From assembly GCA_964655065.1 (NCBI GenBank), contig CAZZLC010000006.1, positions 124,001-188,000 of the forward strand: a stretch of DNA of 64,000 nt, written 5' to 3'. The position numbers and the translations under genes were made by a program. The notes beneath the pieces were generated by a model, which saw only the letters and a list, made by a program, of their open reading frames with translations, did not search any database and had not been told where the DNA came from. This DNA is from DRPG01 sp964655065 (GTDB taxonomy: Bacteria; Myxococcota_A; UBA796; GCA-2862545). Position 1 is the first letter of the stretch. Each line of letters opens with the position of its first letter. Positions 35,279 to 44,329 of this stretch are shown here, piece by piece.

Positions 35279-38050
35279 ATGACGACCATCGACCCCCGGA
35301 CGGCAGCCATCGAGGCGCGGCTGAAGGTGCGGGAGGGGCTGCGGGCCCTCTCGGCCGAGCGTTGGGTGGACGCAGCCCAGGCCTTTCTCGCGGCGTTGGA
35401 GCTCGCGCCGCGGGACGGGCTCGCGTGGTACGGACAGGCCTTGGCGTTGGAGGCGCTCGGTGAGCGTCGCGCGGCCAAGGAGGCGATGCAGCGCGCGGTC
35501 GCCCTCGACGCGACCCTGGCCGCGCGGGAGGTCTCGGCGGAGACCACGCCGTTGCCTTCGCTGCCCACGTCGGGCGGCATGCAGGTGCCCGTGCCCGAGC
35601 GCCAGCTCAGGGAGTCGCGTCCCGTCGCGGACGTACAGGCGGCGCTGCGGAGGCTCGAGACGCAGAGCGACTGGGCCTTCGCCATCGTGCGGCCTCGGGA
35701 GCCGGTTCGGTTGGTGACGGGGGAGGAGTGGGTGGACCAGGCGCGGCCGTTCGCGCGGTTCTTTGCCGAGCAGCCCCACCCCGTGGTCCCCATCCTGGGC
35801 CGAACCGAGCCCGAGACGCTGGCCGCCTGGCTGGGGGCCATCCTGGCCGGTCGCTCGCCGACGCTGCTGTCCTACCCGTCGACCAAGATCCAGGGTGCCT
35901 ACTTCGCGGAGAAGATCGCGCGCTACCGCGCCCTGTTCGACGGGGCCCCCGTGGTCGGCCACGAGGACGACCGGGGCGCCGTGCCCGATCTCGTCACGTC
36001 GCGCGACCTCGAACGCGAGACCGGCCCCGCCCCCTGGCAGGTCTCGGGGAAGGACGACCGACTGTTCGTCCAGTGCAGCTCGGGGACCACCGGACTGCAG
36101 AAGGCGGTTGCGGTGACGCGGTCCCAGCTCGAGCATCAGATCGGGGCGTACGCTCGGGCCCTGGAGCTGGACGCGAACACCGACCGCGTCGTGAGCTGGC
36201 TGCCGCTCTACCACGACATGGGGCTCGTCGCGACGCTGTGGCTGCCGCTGCTGATGGACCTGCCGGTCGTGTTCCTCGACCCGTTCGAGTGGGCTGCCCG
36301 CCCGGCCGCGCTCTACGAGGTCGTCGCGAGCGTGGGCGGGACGCTGGTGTGGCAGCCGAACTTCGCCTATGCGCTCGCGTGTCGCACGCCGGTCGACGTC
36401 GATCTCTCCTCGGTCCGCGCCTTCGTGAACTGCGCCGAGCCCATCTCGGCCGAGGTCACCGACCGGTTCCTCGACACCTTCCCCGTGCGCCGCGACCAGC
36501 TCGCCCACTGCTACGCGCTGGCCGAGAACGTGTTCGCGGCCACGCAGACCGCGGTGGGTCAGCCGCCTCGCTTCGCGGCCTTCGATCCCGAGGCTCTGGC
36601 CCGCGGCGAGGTACGGCGAATGCCTCGCGGAGGCACCCGGCTCGCGAGCTGCGGCCGACCCATCGACGGGGTCGAGATCCGAATCGATGGCGGGCCCGAT
36701 AAGGTAGGCCATATCTTGCTTCGCGGGCCATCGACGCTCGACCGCTACCTCGGGCGGCCTCCCGAGCGCGACGACGGCTGGACGCCCACCGGGGACCTGG
36801 GGTTCGTCGACGAGGGCGAGCTCTACGTGACGGGTCGGATCGCGGACCTCATCGTGAGCCACGGTCGCAATCTGCAGCCCCACGACCTCGAGGAGGCGGT
36901 GAACGGGATTGCGGGGGTGCACCCCGGACGCGCGATGGTGGTGGGGGTCCCTGACCCGACTGCGGGCACCGAGCAGGTGTGGGCGATGTTCGAGCCCCGG
37001 GCCGGGGTCGGGTACGCCGAAGCGGACCGGGTGGCCCAGGCGGTCTCGGAGGTCCTCCAGGCCCGATTCCTCACTCGAGCCGACGTCGTGGCAGTGCCCC
37101 GCGGCTGGCTGCGCAAGACGTCGAGCGGAAAGATCGCGCGACGGGCCAACGCGCGCCGTCGAGCCCAGCAGATCACGCGGCAGGTCCACGTGCTCGGCGA
37201 CAGCCACGTCCAGGTGTTGTGGCGCGGGTTTCAGCACGATCACTACCAGAGCGTCCACGCACACTGGGTGGGGCAGCTCTGGGCGGACGCCTGGCGCCGC
37301 GTGTGGACCCTGGTGGAGCGGGTCGCCCGATCGATCCGTCCCGAAGACGTCCTCGTCGTCTCGGCGGGGGAGGTGGACTGCCGGAGCGTGTTCGGCGTCG
37401 CCGACGACCCAGCCGCCCGCATCCGGTCCTCCGTCGCAGGCTACGGAGCCCTGTTCGACGCGATCCGCGAGGTCCGACCCGACGGGGGGCTCGCTTACCT
37501 CACGGGGATCCCGACCCGGTCGGAGGATCCCCCGAACGCGCTGCCCGAGTGGCGCAGTCTCGGCTCGCTCGCCGACCGCCTCGCCCACCAGGCCGCCTTC
37601 TACGACGCGATGCGGGCCTACTGTGACGCCCACGACATCGCGTTCGGCGACGCCTGCACCCCGTTCGCCCACCCGGACGGCACGGTCCGCGCAGATCTGC
37701 TGCACGACGGCGTGCACCTCGACCCGCAACACCGCCGCGAGTGGGTGGGCGCCCTCACCGAAGCGATCGGGCTCGTCGATCTCACGCCGGCCCGCGGCCA
37801 GCCGCGTCCGCCCTTCGACGGATCCTGGGTCGACTTCCGGGAGCGCTGTCGGGCCTTCGTGGCGGAGCGCCACGGCGATCGCCCCTTCGACGAGGATCGG
37901 CTCGTGTCGGACGGGACGCTCGACTCGGTCGGGATCGTCGAGCTGATCGGGTTCCTCGTCCAGCAGTTCGACCTGTCGATCGACCTCCTGGCGGTGCGGC
38001 GCGACGACTTCGACTCGCTGCGCGCGATCTACGACCGCTGGGTCAGCTGA
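35279..38050 (+). CDS. TPR-FAAL-SGNH-acyl carrier multidomain protein
   Basis: 923 residues, ATG at 35279; no strong Shine-Dalgarno sequence. Domains in order: TPR (~1-80), fatty acyl-AMP ligase/AMP-binding (~130-630) with VQCSSGTTGLQKAVAVT, PLYHDMGLVATLWLPLL and the A10 Lys in LRKTSSGKIARR; SGNH/GDSL-like hydrolase (~640-840) with VLGDSHVQVLW and block-V DGVHLDP; acyl carrier domain (~850-923) with the phosphopantetheine Ser in DGTLDSVGIVELIGF. It could activate a fatty acid and load it onto its own carrier, with the SGNH domain transferring or removing acyl groups. Lipidation of the polymer is inference. Its last 8 bp overlap the convergent sulfotransferase. Confidence 0.88.
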   Translation: MTTIDPRTAAIEARLKVREGLRALSAERWVDAAQAFLAALELAPRDGLAWYGQALALEALGERRAAKEAMQRAVALDATLAAREVSAETTPLPSLPTSGGMQVPVPERQLRESRPVADVQAALRRLETQSDWAFAIVRPREPVRLVTGEEWVDQARPFARFFAEQPHPVVPILGRTEPETLAAWLGAILAGRSPTLLSYPSTKIQGAYFAEKIARYRALFDGAPVVGHEDDRGAVPDLVTSRDLERETGPAPWQVSGKDDRLFVQCSSGTTGLQKAVAVTRSQLEHQIGAYARALELDANTDRVVSWLPLYHDMGLVATLWLPLLMDLPVVFLDPFEWAARPAALYEVVASVGGTLVWQPNFAYALACRTPVDVDLSSVRAFVNCAEPISAEVTDRFLDTFPVRRDQLAHCYALAENVFAATQTAVGQPPRFAAFDPEALARGEVRRMPRGGTRLASCGRPIDGVEIRIDGGPDKVGHILLRGPSTLDRYLGRPPERDDGWTPTGDLGFVDEGELYVTGRIADLIVSHGRNLQPHDLEEAVNGIAGVHPGRAMVVGVPDPTAGTEQVWAMFEPRAGVGYAEADRVAQAVSEVLQARFLTRADVVAVPRGWLRKTSSGKIARRANARRRAQQITRQVHVLGDSHVQVLWRGFQHDHYQSVHAHWVGQLWADAWRRVWTLVERVARSIRPEDVLVVSAGEVDCRSVFGVADDPAARIRSSVAGYGALFDAIREVRPDGGLAYLTGIPTRSEDPPNALPEWRSLGSLADRLAHQAAFYDAMRAYCDAHDIAFGDACTPFAHPDGTVRADLLHDGVHLDPQHRREWVGALTEAIGLVDLTPARGQPRPPFDGSWVDFRERCRAFVAERHGDRPFDEDRLVSDGTLDSVGIVELIGFLVQQFDLSIDLLAVRRDDFDSLRAIYDRWVS

Positions 38051-38801
38051 CCAGGGTGGCCAGGCTCCGCAGCGCCTCCACGGGCAGCGGGGCGACGCCG
38101 TGCAGCGGCTCCCGCAGTGCGACGACCGGGCGCTCGGGCGCGATGGAGTAGCCGAGACGGCCCATCTGCTCGCCGAAGTGCTCGACGATGCGATCGCGGA
38201 CTGTGGCTCCGAGCGACGCTGCCCTCCCCAAGGCCGTGCGCAGGGCTGGCGCCTGGAGTCGCTCGAGCCAGCTCGTCGAGCGCAGCCTCACGATTCGCTC
38301 CAGGGTCCGCTCGCCGAGCTCGACCCCGAGGAAGCAGGCGAGCCGCCGCAGCTCGCTGCGGGGATCCGCGCCGAGATCCTCGAAGCGCAGCAGGATGTGC
38401 GGGTGGTCGGCGCGAGCGTCGAGCCACGACGCCGTGTGGTCCGCCCACGACCCCACCCCGCGGCCGGCGGGCCCGACGAGGGTGAGCTGTTCGAGCACGA
38501 GCGCGTCGAGCTGGTCGGCGTCGAGGGGCACGCTCGGCCGGAACGCCTCGCTCGGGCGGCTCCGGCTCGTCCGGGCGGCCTCCGCGAGCAGCACGTCGGC
38601 AGGATGCCGCACGACGTGCACGAAGCCGTACATCGTGGCGCCGAACCGGTCGATGTGCCGGTCGTACGTCACGGCAGTGGTGAGGAGCTCGCCCACCTCT
38701 ACGTCAGATGCGGGAACGGAGCCGACGATCTCCTGGACCAGCGTGCGGACCCAGGCGGCTCCGGAGTGGGGGTGAGCGGCCAGCCAGCTGCGAGGACCCA
38801 T
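38043..38801 (-). CDS. Sulfotransferase domain protein
   Basis: 252 residues. The N-terminal PSWLAAHPHSGAAWVRTLVQ-like segment matches the PAPS-binding YPKSGTTWLR signature, with His in place of the usual Lys. The second PAPS motif HVVRHPADVLLAEAARTSRS is at ~65-85, and RFEDLGADPRSELRRLACFL marks the late domain. Transfer of sulfate to the polymer is inferred. The Lys-to-His change in the phosphosulfate loop could lower activity. It converges with the TPR-FAAL gene. Confidence 0.8.
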   Translation of the reverse strand: MGPRSWLAAHPHSGAAWVRTLVQEIVGSVPASDVEVGELLTTAVTYDRHIDRFGATMYGFVHVVRHPADVLLAEAARTSRSRPSEAFRPSVPLDADQLDALVLEQLTLVGPAGRGVGSWADHTASWLDARADHPHILLRFEDLGADPRSELRRLACFLGVELGERTLERIVRLRSTSWLERLQAPALRTALGRAASLGATVRDRIVEHFGEQMGRLGYSIAPERPVVALREPLHGVAPLPVEALRSLATLVS

Positions 38802-38902
38802 CGACGACTCCGGCGAGGCCTATTTCATCGTTCGCCTCGCGCCCCCGCTTGAGGGGCGAGCGTCGAGTTACGGAGCCCCCAGGAGCCCATCGAGGAGGAG
38901 AC

Positions 38903-39760
38903 ATGGGCGTTTGGCAGACGCTGCGCGACGCGCTCGGGCTGCAGCGGCCGCTGGAGGTACACGATCCCGACGGACCGCTCGTCCTCTCCGCGAACGCCAC
39001 CGCGCGCCTCGAGGCGATGGGCGAAGGCGAGGGCATCCACGTCGAGACCGTGGAGGTGCCGGGAGGCCTGTTCGTCCAGGTGACGGAGGGGGAGCTGCAG
39101 GGGCCCCCTGCGCCAGGCTTCGAGGCCTGGCCGTTCACCTCGTCGGACGGCGATCTCGAGCGGCTGCGAGGCCGCACGCTCGACTACGTTCAGGGTCGCT
39201 GGTCGATCTCCGTGCCGATCGAGCTGCGGGCGCGCGAGACCCCCAATCCCAACGGGCGCCTGTACCTCTCCAACCAGCCTCTCGCCGTCGGCGCGCCGGC
39301 ATTCTTCGTAGCCGACCCCGGCGCCGAGGCTCCCGAGCTCGCGGGCCGGCTCGTGGCGATCGACGGAGTGGCCTCGATCCTCTTGCGCGACAACACGGTC
39401 ACCGTCGAGCGGGTGCCCGGGGTGCCGTGGGACCGGATCGATCGCGACGTCGACACCGCGCTGCGCGAGCACTTCCTACTGTGCGGTCGGGCCCTCGAGG
39501 GCGAGCGGGTCGAGGAGAGCGACGACGGACAGCTGGCGTCGCAGGTCCGCCGGGTCCTCGCCGAGCGCGTGGCTCCCGCCATCCACCGCGATGGCGGCGA
39601 CATCGAGCTCGTGGGGGTGTCTCAGGGCGTCGTGAAGGTGTCGCTGGTCGGCGCCTGCCGGTCGTGCCCCGCGAGCACCATGACGCTGCAACACGGGGTC
39701 GAACGCACGCTCAAGGAGGCGTTTCCCGGTCAGATCACGCGGGTCGAGCAGGTCTCCTGA
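38903..39760 (+). CDS. NifU/Nfu family Fe-S carrier, three-domain form
   Basis: 285 residues; ATG with GAGGAGGAG upstream. Residues ~10-110 look like a degenerate A-type carrier without the Cys (LVLSANATARLEAM, LRGRTLDYVQGRWS). Residues ~110-190 match the Nfu N-terminal domain (ETPNPNGRLYLSN, IDGVASILLRDNTVTV). Residues ~205-285 are the NifU C-terminal domain with the CxxC cluster motif GACRSCPAS. It would receive and deliver [4Fe-4S] clusters. It is between the sulfotransferase and a small secreted protein and is unlikely to belong to the glycan pathway. Confidence 0.88.
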   Translation: MGVWQTLRDALGLQRPLEVHDPDGPLVLSANATARLEAMGEGEGIHVETVEVPGGLFVQVTEGELQGPPAPGFEAWPFTSSDGDLERLRGRTLDYVQGRWSISVPIELRARETPNPNGRLYLSNQPLAVGAPAFFVADPGAEAPELAGRLVAIDGVASILLRDNTVTVERVPGVPWDRIDRDVDTALREHFLLCGRALEGERVEESDDGQLASQVRRVLAERVAPAIHRDGGDIELVGVSQGVVKVSLVGACRSCPASTMTLQHGVERTLKEAFPGQITRVEQVS

Positions 39761-39814
39761 CGCAGATCGTCGTCACGCTCTAGAATCCTCCGGCATCAGG
39801 ACTGGAGGGATCTC

Positions 39815-40138
39815 ATGGTGGTGATCTGGGCACTCGCTTCACTCGCTTCGGCGGGAAAGGCCGACTGCGCGAAGCTCGAAGGCGACGAGAAGGCGGTGTG
39901 CATCCGCGAGGCCACGCGCGACGATCTGGAGAAGCAGATCAAGGACCTCGGGAAGTGCAAGGCCGACACGCTCGCGGAGGAGGCGCGGTGCCTCCAGGAC
40001 CGGGCCGAGCTCGCGCAGCGCATCGCGGATCTGTACGCGGCTGCGCTCGAGCCGGAGCCCGAGCGGAAGCCCAAGGCGAAGGCGAAGGCGAAGCGGTCGA
40101 ACACGAATCGCATGGAAGCCGACATCAACGAAGAGTAG
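39815..40138 (+). CDS. Small secreted Lys/Glu-rich protein
   Basis: 107 residues. A short signal peptide (MVVIWALASLASAGKADC) is followed by a charged, helical region (residues ~20-80, four Cys) with Lys/Ala repeats near the C-terminus (KPKAKAKAKRSN). Periplasmic or exported; function unknown. It lies 54 bp after the Nfu gene and before the methyltransferase-TPR-glycosyltransferase gene. Confidence 0.6.
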   Translation: MVVIWALASLASAGKADCAKLEGDEKAVCIREATRDDLEKQIKDLGKCKADTLAEEARCLQDRAELAQRIADLYAAALEPEPERKPKAKAKAKRSNTNRMEADINEE

Positions 40139-40257
40139 CGGCGAAGGGCGCGGCGACGAAGGCCCGTTTGGACACCCCAGGCTCCCGGGGGGCTTTGTCG
40201 CTTCGTCAAGCATCAGCTCGGCCAGCCGATGACCGCGGAGAGAACCGCGGAGGAGGC

Positions 40258-42321
40258 ATGGCGGGATCCCCCACGCTCGACAGCGTGTCCGTCGAGAGTC
40301 GAGCCCTCCGGCTCGACCTCGGCTGCGGCAGTCGACGAACCAAGGGCTTCGTCCGGGTCGACGTGATGGCCCGGTGCGAGCCGGACGTGCGCTGCGACCT
40401 CGAGGTGTTTCCGTGGCCGTTCGACGACGACAGTGTCGTCGAGGTCCGGCTGCATCACGTCCTCGAGCACCTGGGCCGGAGCACGGACGTCTTTCTGTCG
40501 GTGATGAAGGAGCTCCACCGCATCTGCCGCGACGGCGCCACGATCGACGTGCGGGTTCCCCACCCACGCCACGACGCCTTTCTCACCGATCCGACCCACG
40601 TCCGACCAATCCTGCTCGGCACGCTGGCGATGTTCAGCAAGCGGCAGAACCTGGCGTGGCAGGCCGAGGGACACGCGAACACGCCGCTCGCGCTTCACCT
40701 CGACGTCGACTTCGAGATCGTCTCCCAGCAGCTCGTGCTCGACCCGAGGTGGCAGGAGCGCGTGGACCAGGGCGTCGTCGACCGGCAGGCCCTCGCGGAG
40801 GCCGTCCGGTCCCAGGCCAACGTGGTCGAAGAGATTCGCGCGACGCTGAAGGTCCACAAGGATGGCCCGGTGGGACTCGCCCGACGCTGCATGGAGCACG
40901 GCGACGCGGCGAGCTGCATCGACGTCTGCCTGGGCGCGGCTGACGAGTGTTCCGAGGACCCCGAGCTCTGGACGCTCCTCGGGACCGCCATGCTCGCCCA
41001 GGGGCAGCTCGAGGGTGCGGAGCTCGGCCTGCGCAGAGCGGTCGCGATCGCGCCCGGTCGCGCCTCGGTCTGGGCGGACCTCGCCCTCGTCGTGCGCCGA
41101 CGCGGTGAGCTGACCGCGGCGATGGAGTACTCGGCGAAGGCGCTGGCCATCGACCCCAGCGATCCGAGGGCGCGGACCCAGCGCGCCGGTACCCTGGCGG
41201 CGCTGGGGCGGTTCGACGAGGCCGTCGCGGTGTCGGAGGGGTTGGTGAAGGACCACCCCGACGTGCCGGGGTACAGGAGCAACCTCGGCAACCACCTGCG
41301 CCAGGCGCGGCGCGCCGAAGATGCGGTGCAGGAGCTGCGTCTCGCTGCCCAGACGGCGCCGGACGATCCGAGCATCCGCTGGAACCTCGCGATGGCGCTG
41401 TTCCAGTCTGGCCAGGTGCGCGAGGGCTTCCAGTGCTCGGAAGCACGCTATCGTCGGCCCTCGGTCGACGCCCCACGGTGGACCGAGGGCGCGTGGCGAG
41501 GTCGCTCGGGCCAGACGCTCCTCCTCGAGACCGAGCAGGGGCTCGGCGATGCCATCCAGTTCGTGCGCTTCGCCAAGGCCGCCGCTCGTGGTGGCACTCG
41601 CGTGGTCGTTCGGGCGCCCGCCCGTCTGGTCCCGCTGCTCGCCACCGCGCCCGGTGTGGCCGAGGCGGTGTCGCGGAGCCAGGACGTAGCCCACGAAGAC
41701 ATCGCCTACCTCATGAGCGTGCCGGCGATCCTGGGACTCGGGGAGAACGACCTGGTGCGGGAGGAGCCGTACCTCGTCGCGGACCCCCGCCGAGCGGGCC
41801 GCTTCCTCGACGGCCTGCCGCCGGCTCGGCTCCGGATCGGGGTGGCCTGGCAAGGCAACCCCGGCCACGACGAGGATCGCTTCCGGTCGTTCCCTCTGGC
41901 CGCCCTGGCTCCCGTGGCCGCGCTGTCGGGGGTTCAGCTCGTCAGCCTGCAGCGCGGCGCTGGCGAGGCGCAGGTTGGCGGCGTGGGGTTCGAGGTTCGG
42001 CTCCTGGGCCGGGGCCTCGACGCGGACGGCGCGTTCCTCGACACCGCCGCAGTTCTCGGCGAGCTCGACCTGGTGATCGCCTGCGACAGCGCGGTGGCCC
42101 ACCTCGCGGGGGCGCTGGGAGTACCGTGCTTCCTCGCCCTCGCCTACGCGCCGTGCTGGCGGTGGGTGCCGGGCGCACCGGACACCCCGTGGTACCGCCA
42201 CCACCGGCTGTTCCACCAGCCGGAGCCCCACGATTGGGGCTCCGTGTTCGCGGCGATCACCGAGGCGGTGAGAGCCTGGGCCGAAGGCGGTGACCCGCCG
42301 GCGCCGCGTCTTCCCCGGTGA
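40258..42321 (+). CDS. Methyltransferase-TPR-glycosyltransferase fusion
   Basis: 687 residues; ATG preceded by GGAGG. Residues ~15-200 are a SAM methyltransferase domain (LDLGCGSRRTKGFVRVDV, HHVLEHLGRSTDVFLSVM). Residues ~215-420 are TPR repeats (ELWTLLGTAMLAQGQLEGAE and several PNNP-like turns). Residues ~430-687 are a GT-B/heptosyltransferase-like domain (LLLETEQGLGDAIQFVRFAK, IACDSAVAHLAGALGVPCFL), as in TPR-linked O-GlcNAc-transferase-like proteins. A glycan- or protein-modifying role is inferred. It is the right edge of the polysaccharide locus. Confidence 0.85.
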   Translation: MAGSPTLDSVSVESRALRLDLGCGSRRTKGFVRVDVMARCEPDVRCDLEVFPWPFDDDSVVEVRLHHVLEHLGRSTDVFLSVMKELHRICRDGATIDVRVPHPRHDAFLTDPTHVRPILLGTLAMFSKRQNLAWQAEGHANTPLALHLDVDFEIVSQQLVLDPRWQERVDQGVVDRQALAEAVRSQANVVEEIRATLKVHKDGPVGLARRCMEHGDAASCIDVCLGAADECSEDPELWTLLGTAMLAQGQLEGAELGLRRAVAIAPGRASVWADLALVVRRRGELTAAMEYSAKALAIDPSDPRARTQRAGTLAALGRFDEAVAVSEGLVKDHPDVPGYRSNLGNHLRQARRAEDAVQELRLAAQTAPDDPSIRWNLAMALFQSGQVREGFQCSEARYRRPSVDAPRWTEGAWRGRSGQTLLLETEQGLGDAIQFVRFAKAAARGGTRVVVRAPARLVPLLATAPGVAEAVSRSQDVAHEDIAYLMSVPAILGLGENDLVREEPYLVADPRRAGRFLDGLPPARLRIGVAWQGNPGHDEDRFRSFPLAALAPVAALSGVQLVSLQRGAGEAQVGGVGFEVRLLGRGLDADGAFLDTAAVLGELDLVIACDSAVAHLAGALGVPCFLALAYAPCWRWVPGAPDTPWYRHHRLFHQPEPHDWGSVFAAITEAVRAWAEGGDPPAPRLPR

Positions 42322-42887
42322 GCCAAGGCATCGCGAACCGACTCGCCGACGGTCGAGCACGCGCTGCGGCTCGCCAAGCGCCAGCCGCAGCGCCCGACGC
42401 CGAAGCGGTACGTCATGCACGTCGAGCTGCCCCGTTGGCAGTTCGTCGCACCGCTCACGTCCGCGACCTCGACCGATCGGAAGCGGATTCGGGTGCACCG
42501 CGCAACCTCGAGCAGCTGCCCCCCGAGGTCGCCGACCACATCGAGGGCTGGCTCGACGCCGCGCCGTCGCTACGCAGCCTCGGCACGTCGCGGCGTCGGC
42601 TCGGGGTCGGCGGCGAGCGCGCCTTCGAGTTCGCCCCCCTGCCGGCGTTCAGGACCTCAGTGTCCGGAATTCGCGATGCGACCGCGGATGGTCATCGTGA
42701 AACAACAGCAGCTACGTGAGCGGCGCGGTCATCCCCGTCGACGGCGGCTGGTCGCTCGCCGGGGCGTCGGTCGCGATGGACCAGATGATTCCGAGCTGAA
42801 CGGCGGGTCGCTTCGTGGCATCGTAGGGCGGCGGTGTCCCGAGGGAGGAGACGATGGAGGGACTGGGGCGAGCGGGGGGAGGTGCCG
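42322..42887. other. 566-bp stretch of degenerate coding sequence
   Basis: No intact gene. The left part (42330-42700) has protein-like stretches that change frame: PTVEHALRLAKRQPQRP and RYVMHVELPRWQFVAP in one frame, then LEQLPPEVADHIEGWLDAAP in another, suggesting a frameshifted gene of unknown family. The right part carries an SDR 3' remnant (42704-42799). Some low-complexity Arg-rich frames overlap and are shadows. Confidence 0.4.
42704..42799 (+). pseudogene. 3' remnant of a short-chain dehydrogenase/reductase
   Basis: Read in the frame ending at TGA 42797-42799, the last ~31 codons encode NSSYVSGAVIPVDGGWSLAG followed by 11 more residues, the standard C-terminal segment of classical SDR enzymes (YVTG...VDGG). 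Nothing upstream in this frame continues the fold, so only the 3' tail survives. It is the debris of a gene lost by deletion or insertion. Confidence 0.7.
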
Positions 42888-43295
42888 GTGTTCCCCCACC
42901 TCGCCACGCTGTCGCGCGGGGGCTTCACCATCCTGCGGTTCGCGGGAACCCAGCCCGCCGAGGGGGCGCTCGCCGGGGTGGGCGCGGAGCTCGGCGAGGG
43001 CGCGTTGCTCTACGTCCACACCGAGCAGACCCGGGTCCTCTGCCGCACCTGCTTCGAGCGCGGGGAGGCCGGGCACGCCCACGAGACCGAGCCGCGGCAG
43101 GTCGTCACCGGCAAGCTCGTCTTCCCGGACGCGCGCGATCCGGCCGAGATCGGCCGCGCCCTCGACCGGGCGCTCGAGGCCGAAGACGCGCTGCGGGTGT
43201 ACGTGCCCGACCTGTGGGCCCGGCTCGGCGACGCCGCGCGCGCCGACGACGAGCGGCGCCGCGCCGACCTGCTCCGCGACGCGCCGGAGGCGTAG
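42888..43295 (+). CDS. Hypothetical protein, 135 residues
   Basis: GTG at 42888 has GGAGG 5 nt upstream; a GTG at 42834 would add an Arg-rich segment. Soluble protein, no signal. It starts with hydrophobic strands (SRGGFTILRFAG, GEGALLYVHTEQ), has a Cys-x-x-Cys (VLCRTCFERG) with nearby His, and ends with helices (EIGRALDRALEAEDALRVYV). I recognise no family. A six-G run just before the start makes a sequencing indel possible. Confidence 0.6.
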   Translation: MFPHLATLSRGGFTILRFAGTQPAEGALAGVGAELGEGALLYVHTEQTRVLCRTCFERGEAGHAHETEPRQVVTGKLVFPDARDPAEIGRALDRALEAEDALRVYVPDLWARLGDAARADDERRRADLLRDAPEA

Positions 43296-43464
43296 CCTAC
43301 GCGGTGGCTTCGCCGGAGCGGGTAGGTCGGGGTGGTCCCAGAAGGGCGTGATCCCTGCCCCGGCTCATCCGTCGCGCACGGCTCGACGCGAGGAAGGGGG
43401 CGCCCCTTCCTTCGCGAGGCAAAGCCCCCACCGTGACGGCGCTGGAGCGTGGTACCGTCGCGTC

Positions 43465-44064
43465 ATGATCCCACTCCTGCTTCTCGCCGTCGGTTGTTCG
43501 AGCTCGGGTGACGGCCGGTCCGGCGACACCGCCCCCGACCTGGCCCTGCCCGAGGGCGTGTTCCTGGTGGACCTCGACACCACCCAGGGGGACGTGGTCC
43601 TCGAAATCCACGAGGATTGGGCGCCCATCGGCGTGGCACGGTTCCGCGAGCTCGTAGAGGCCGGCTTCTACGACGGCGCGCGGTTCTTCCGGGTGCTTCC
43701 CGGCTTCGTGGTGCAGTGGGGCATCGCGGCCGATCCCGCGGTCACCGCGAAGTGGACGACCCCGATCGAGGACGATCCCGTCGTCGAGTCCAACGTGCGA
43801 CGGACGTTGTCGTTCGCGGCGACGTCGGCGCCGAACTCGCGCACCACCCAGGTCTTCGTCAACTACGACGACAACTCGAGCCTCGACGACCTCGGCTTCG
43901 CCCCGTTCGGCCGGGTGATCGAGGGCATGCCGAGCCTGCGCGCGCTCAACGGCGAGTACGGGGAGGCCGTGGACCAAGCGGAGCTGGTCGCCCGCGGGAA
44001 CGCCTACCTGGACGCATTGTTCCCGAACCTGGACGCGATCCTCTCCGCGAGGGTCCGCGAGTAG
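43465..44064 (+). CDS. Cyclophilin-type peptidyl-prolyl isomerase lipoprotein
   Basis: 199 residues. Lipoprotein signal MIPLLLLAVGC (Cys 11) with a Ser/Gly/Asp linker. The cyclophilin core is DTTQGDVVLEIHEDWAPIGV, FRELVEAGFYDGARFFRVLP, GFVVQWGIAADP, and SFAATSAPNSRTTQVFVNY with the Arg/Asn/Gln active-site positions. Periplasmic or envelope-anchored folding catalyst. The family is universal; no operon partner is evident. Confidence 0.93.
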   Translation: MIPLLLLAVGCSSSGDGRSGDTAPDLALPEGVFLVDLDTTQGDVVLEIHEDWAPIGVARFRELVEAGFYDGARFFRVLPGFVVQWGIAADPAVTAKWTTPIEDDPVVESNVRRTLSFAATSAPNSRTTQVFVNYDDNSSLDDLGFAPFGRVIEGMPSLRALNGEYGEAVDQAELVARGNAYLDALFPNLDAILSARVRE

Positions 44065-44329
44065 CCTCGGCTCGGATCGGCGTTCGTCCTGGCGCTCCGG
44101 GAGGACTGGAGAGCCGGAAGCGACGCCGGCGTTCGCCTGGGCCGATCCCGGGGATGCGCGTGGGCCGAGTCGGTGGTCGTCGACGCCGACGGCGCCGTCG
44201 CCCACACCCCCGACAACGTCACCGACGATGTGGCCGCCGCGATCCCCTACGGCGCGGGCACGGCCATCCACTTCCTGAAGCACCTCGCGGGGGTTCAGCG
44301 GGGCGGAGCATCGGATCTGCGAATCCGAA

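Noticed and set aside
44173..44320. Protein-like stretch HTPDNVTDDVAAAIPYGAG in a short frame
   Set aside because: Short, no start signal, and it runs out into non-coding sequence; too little to call a remnant.
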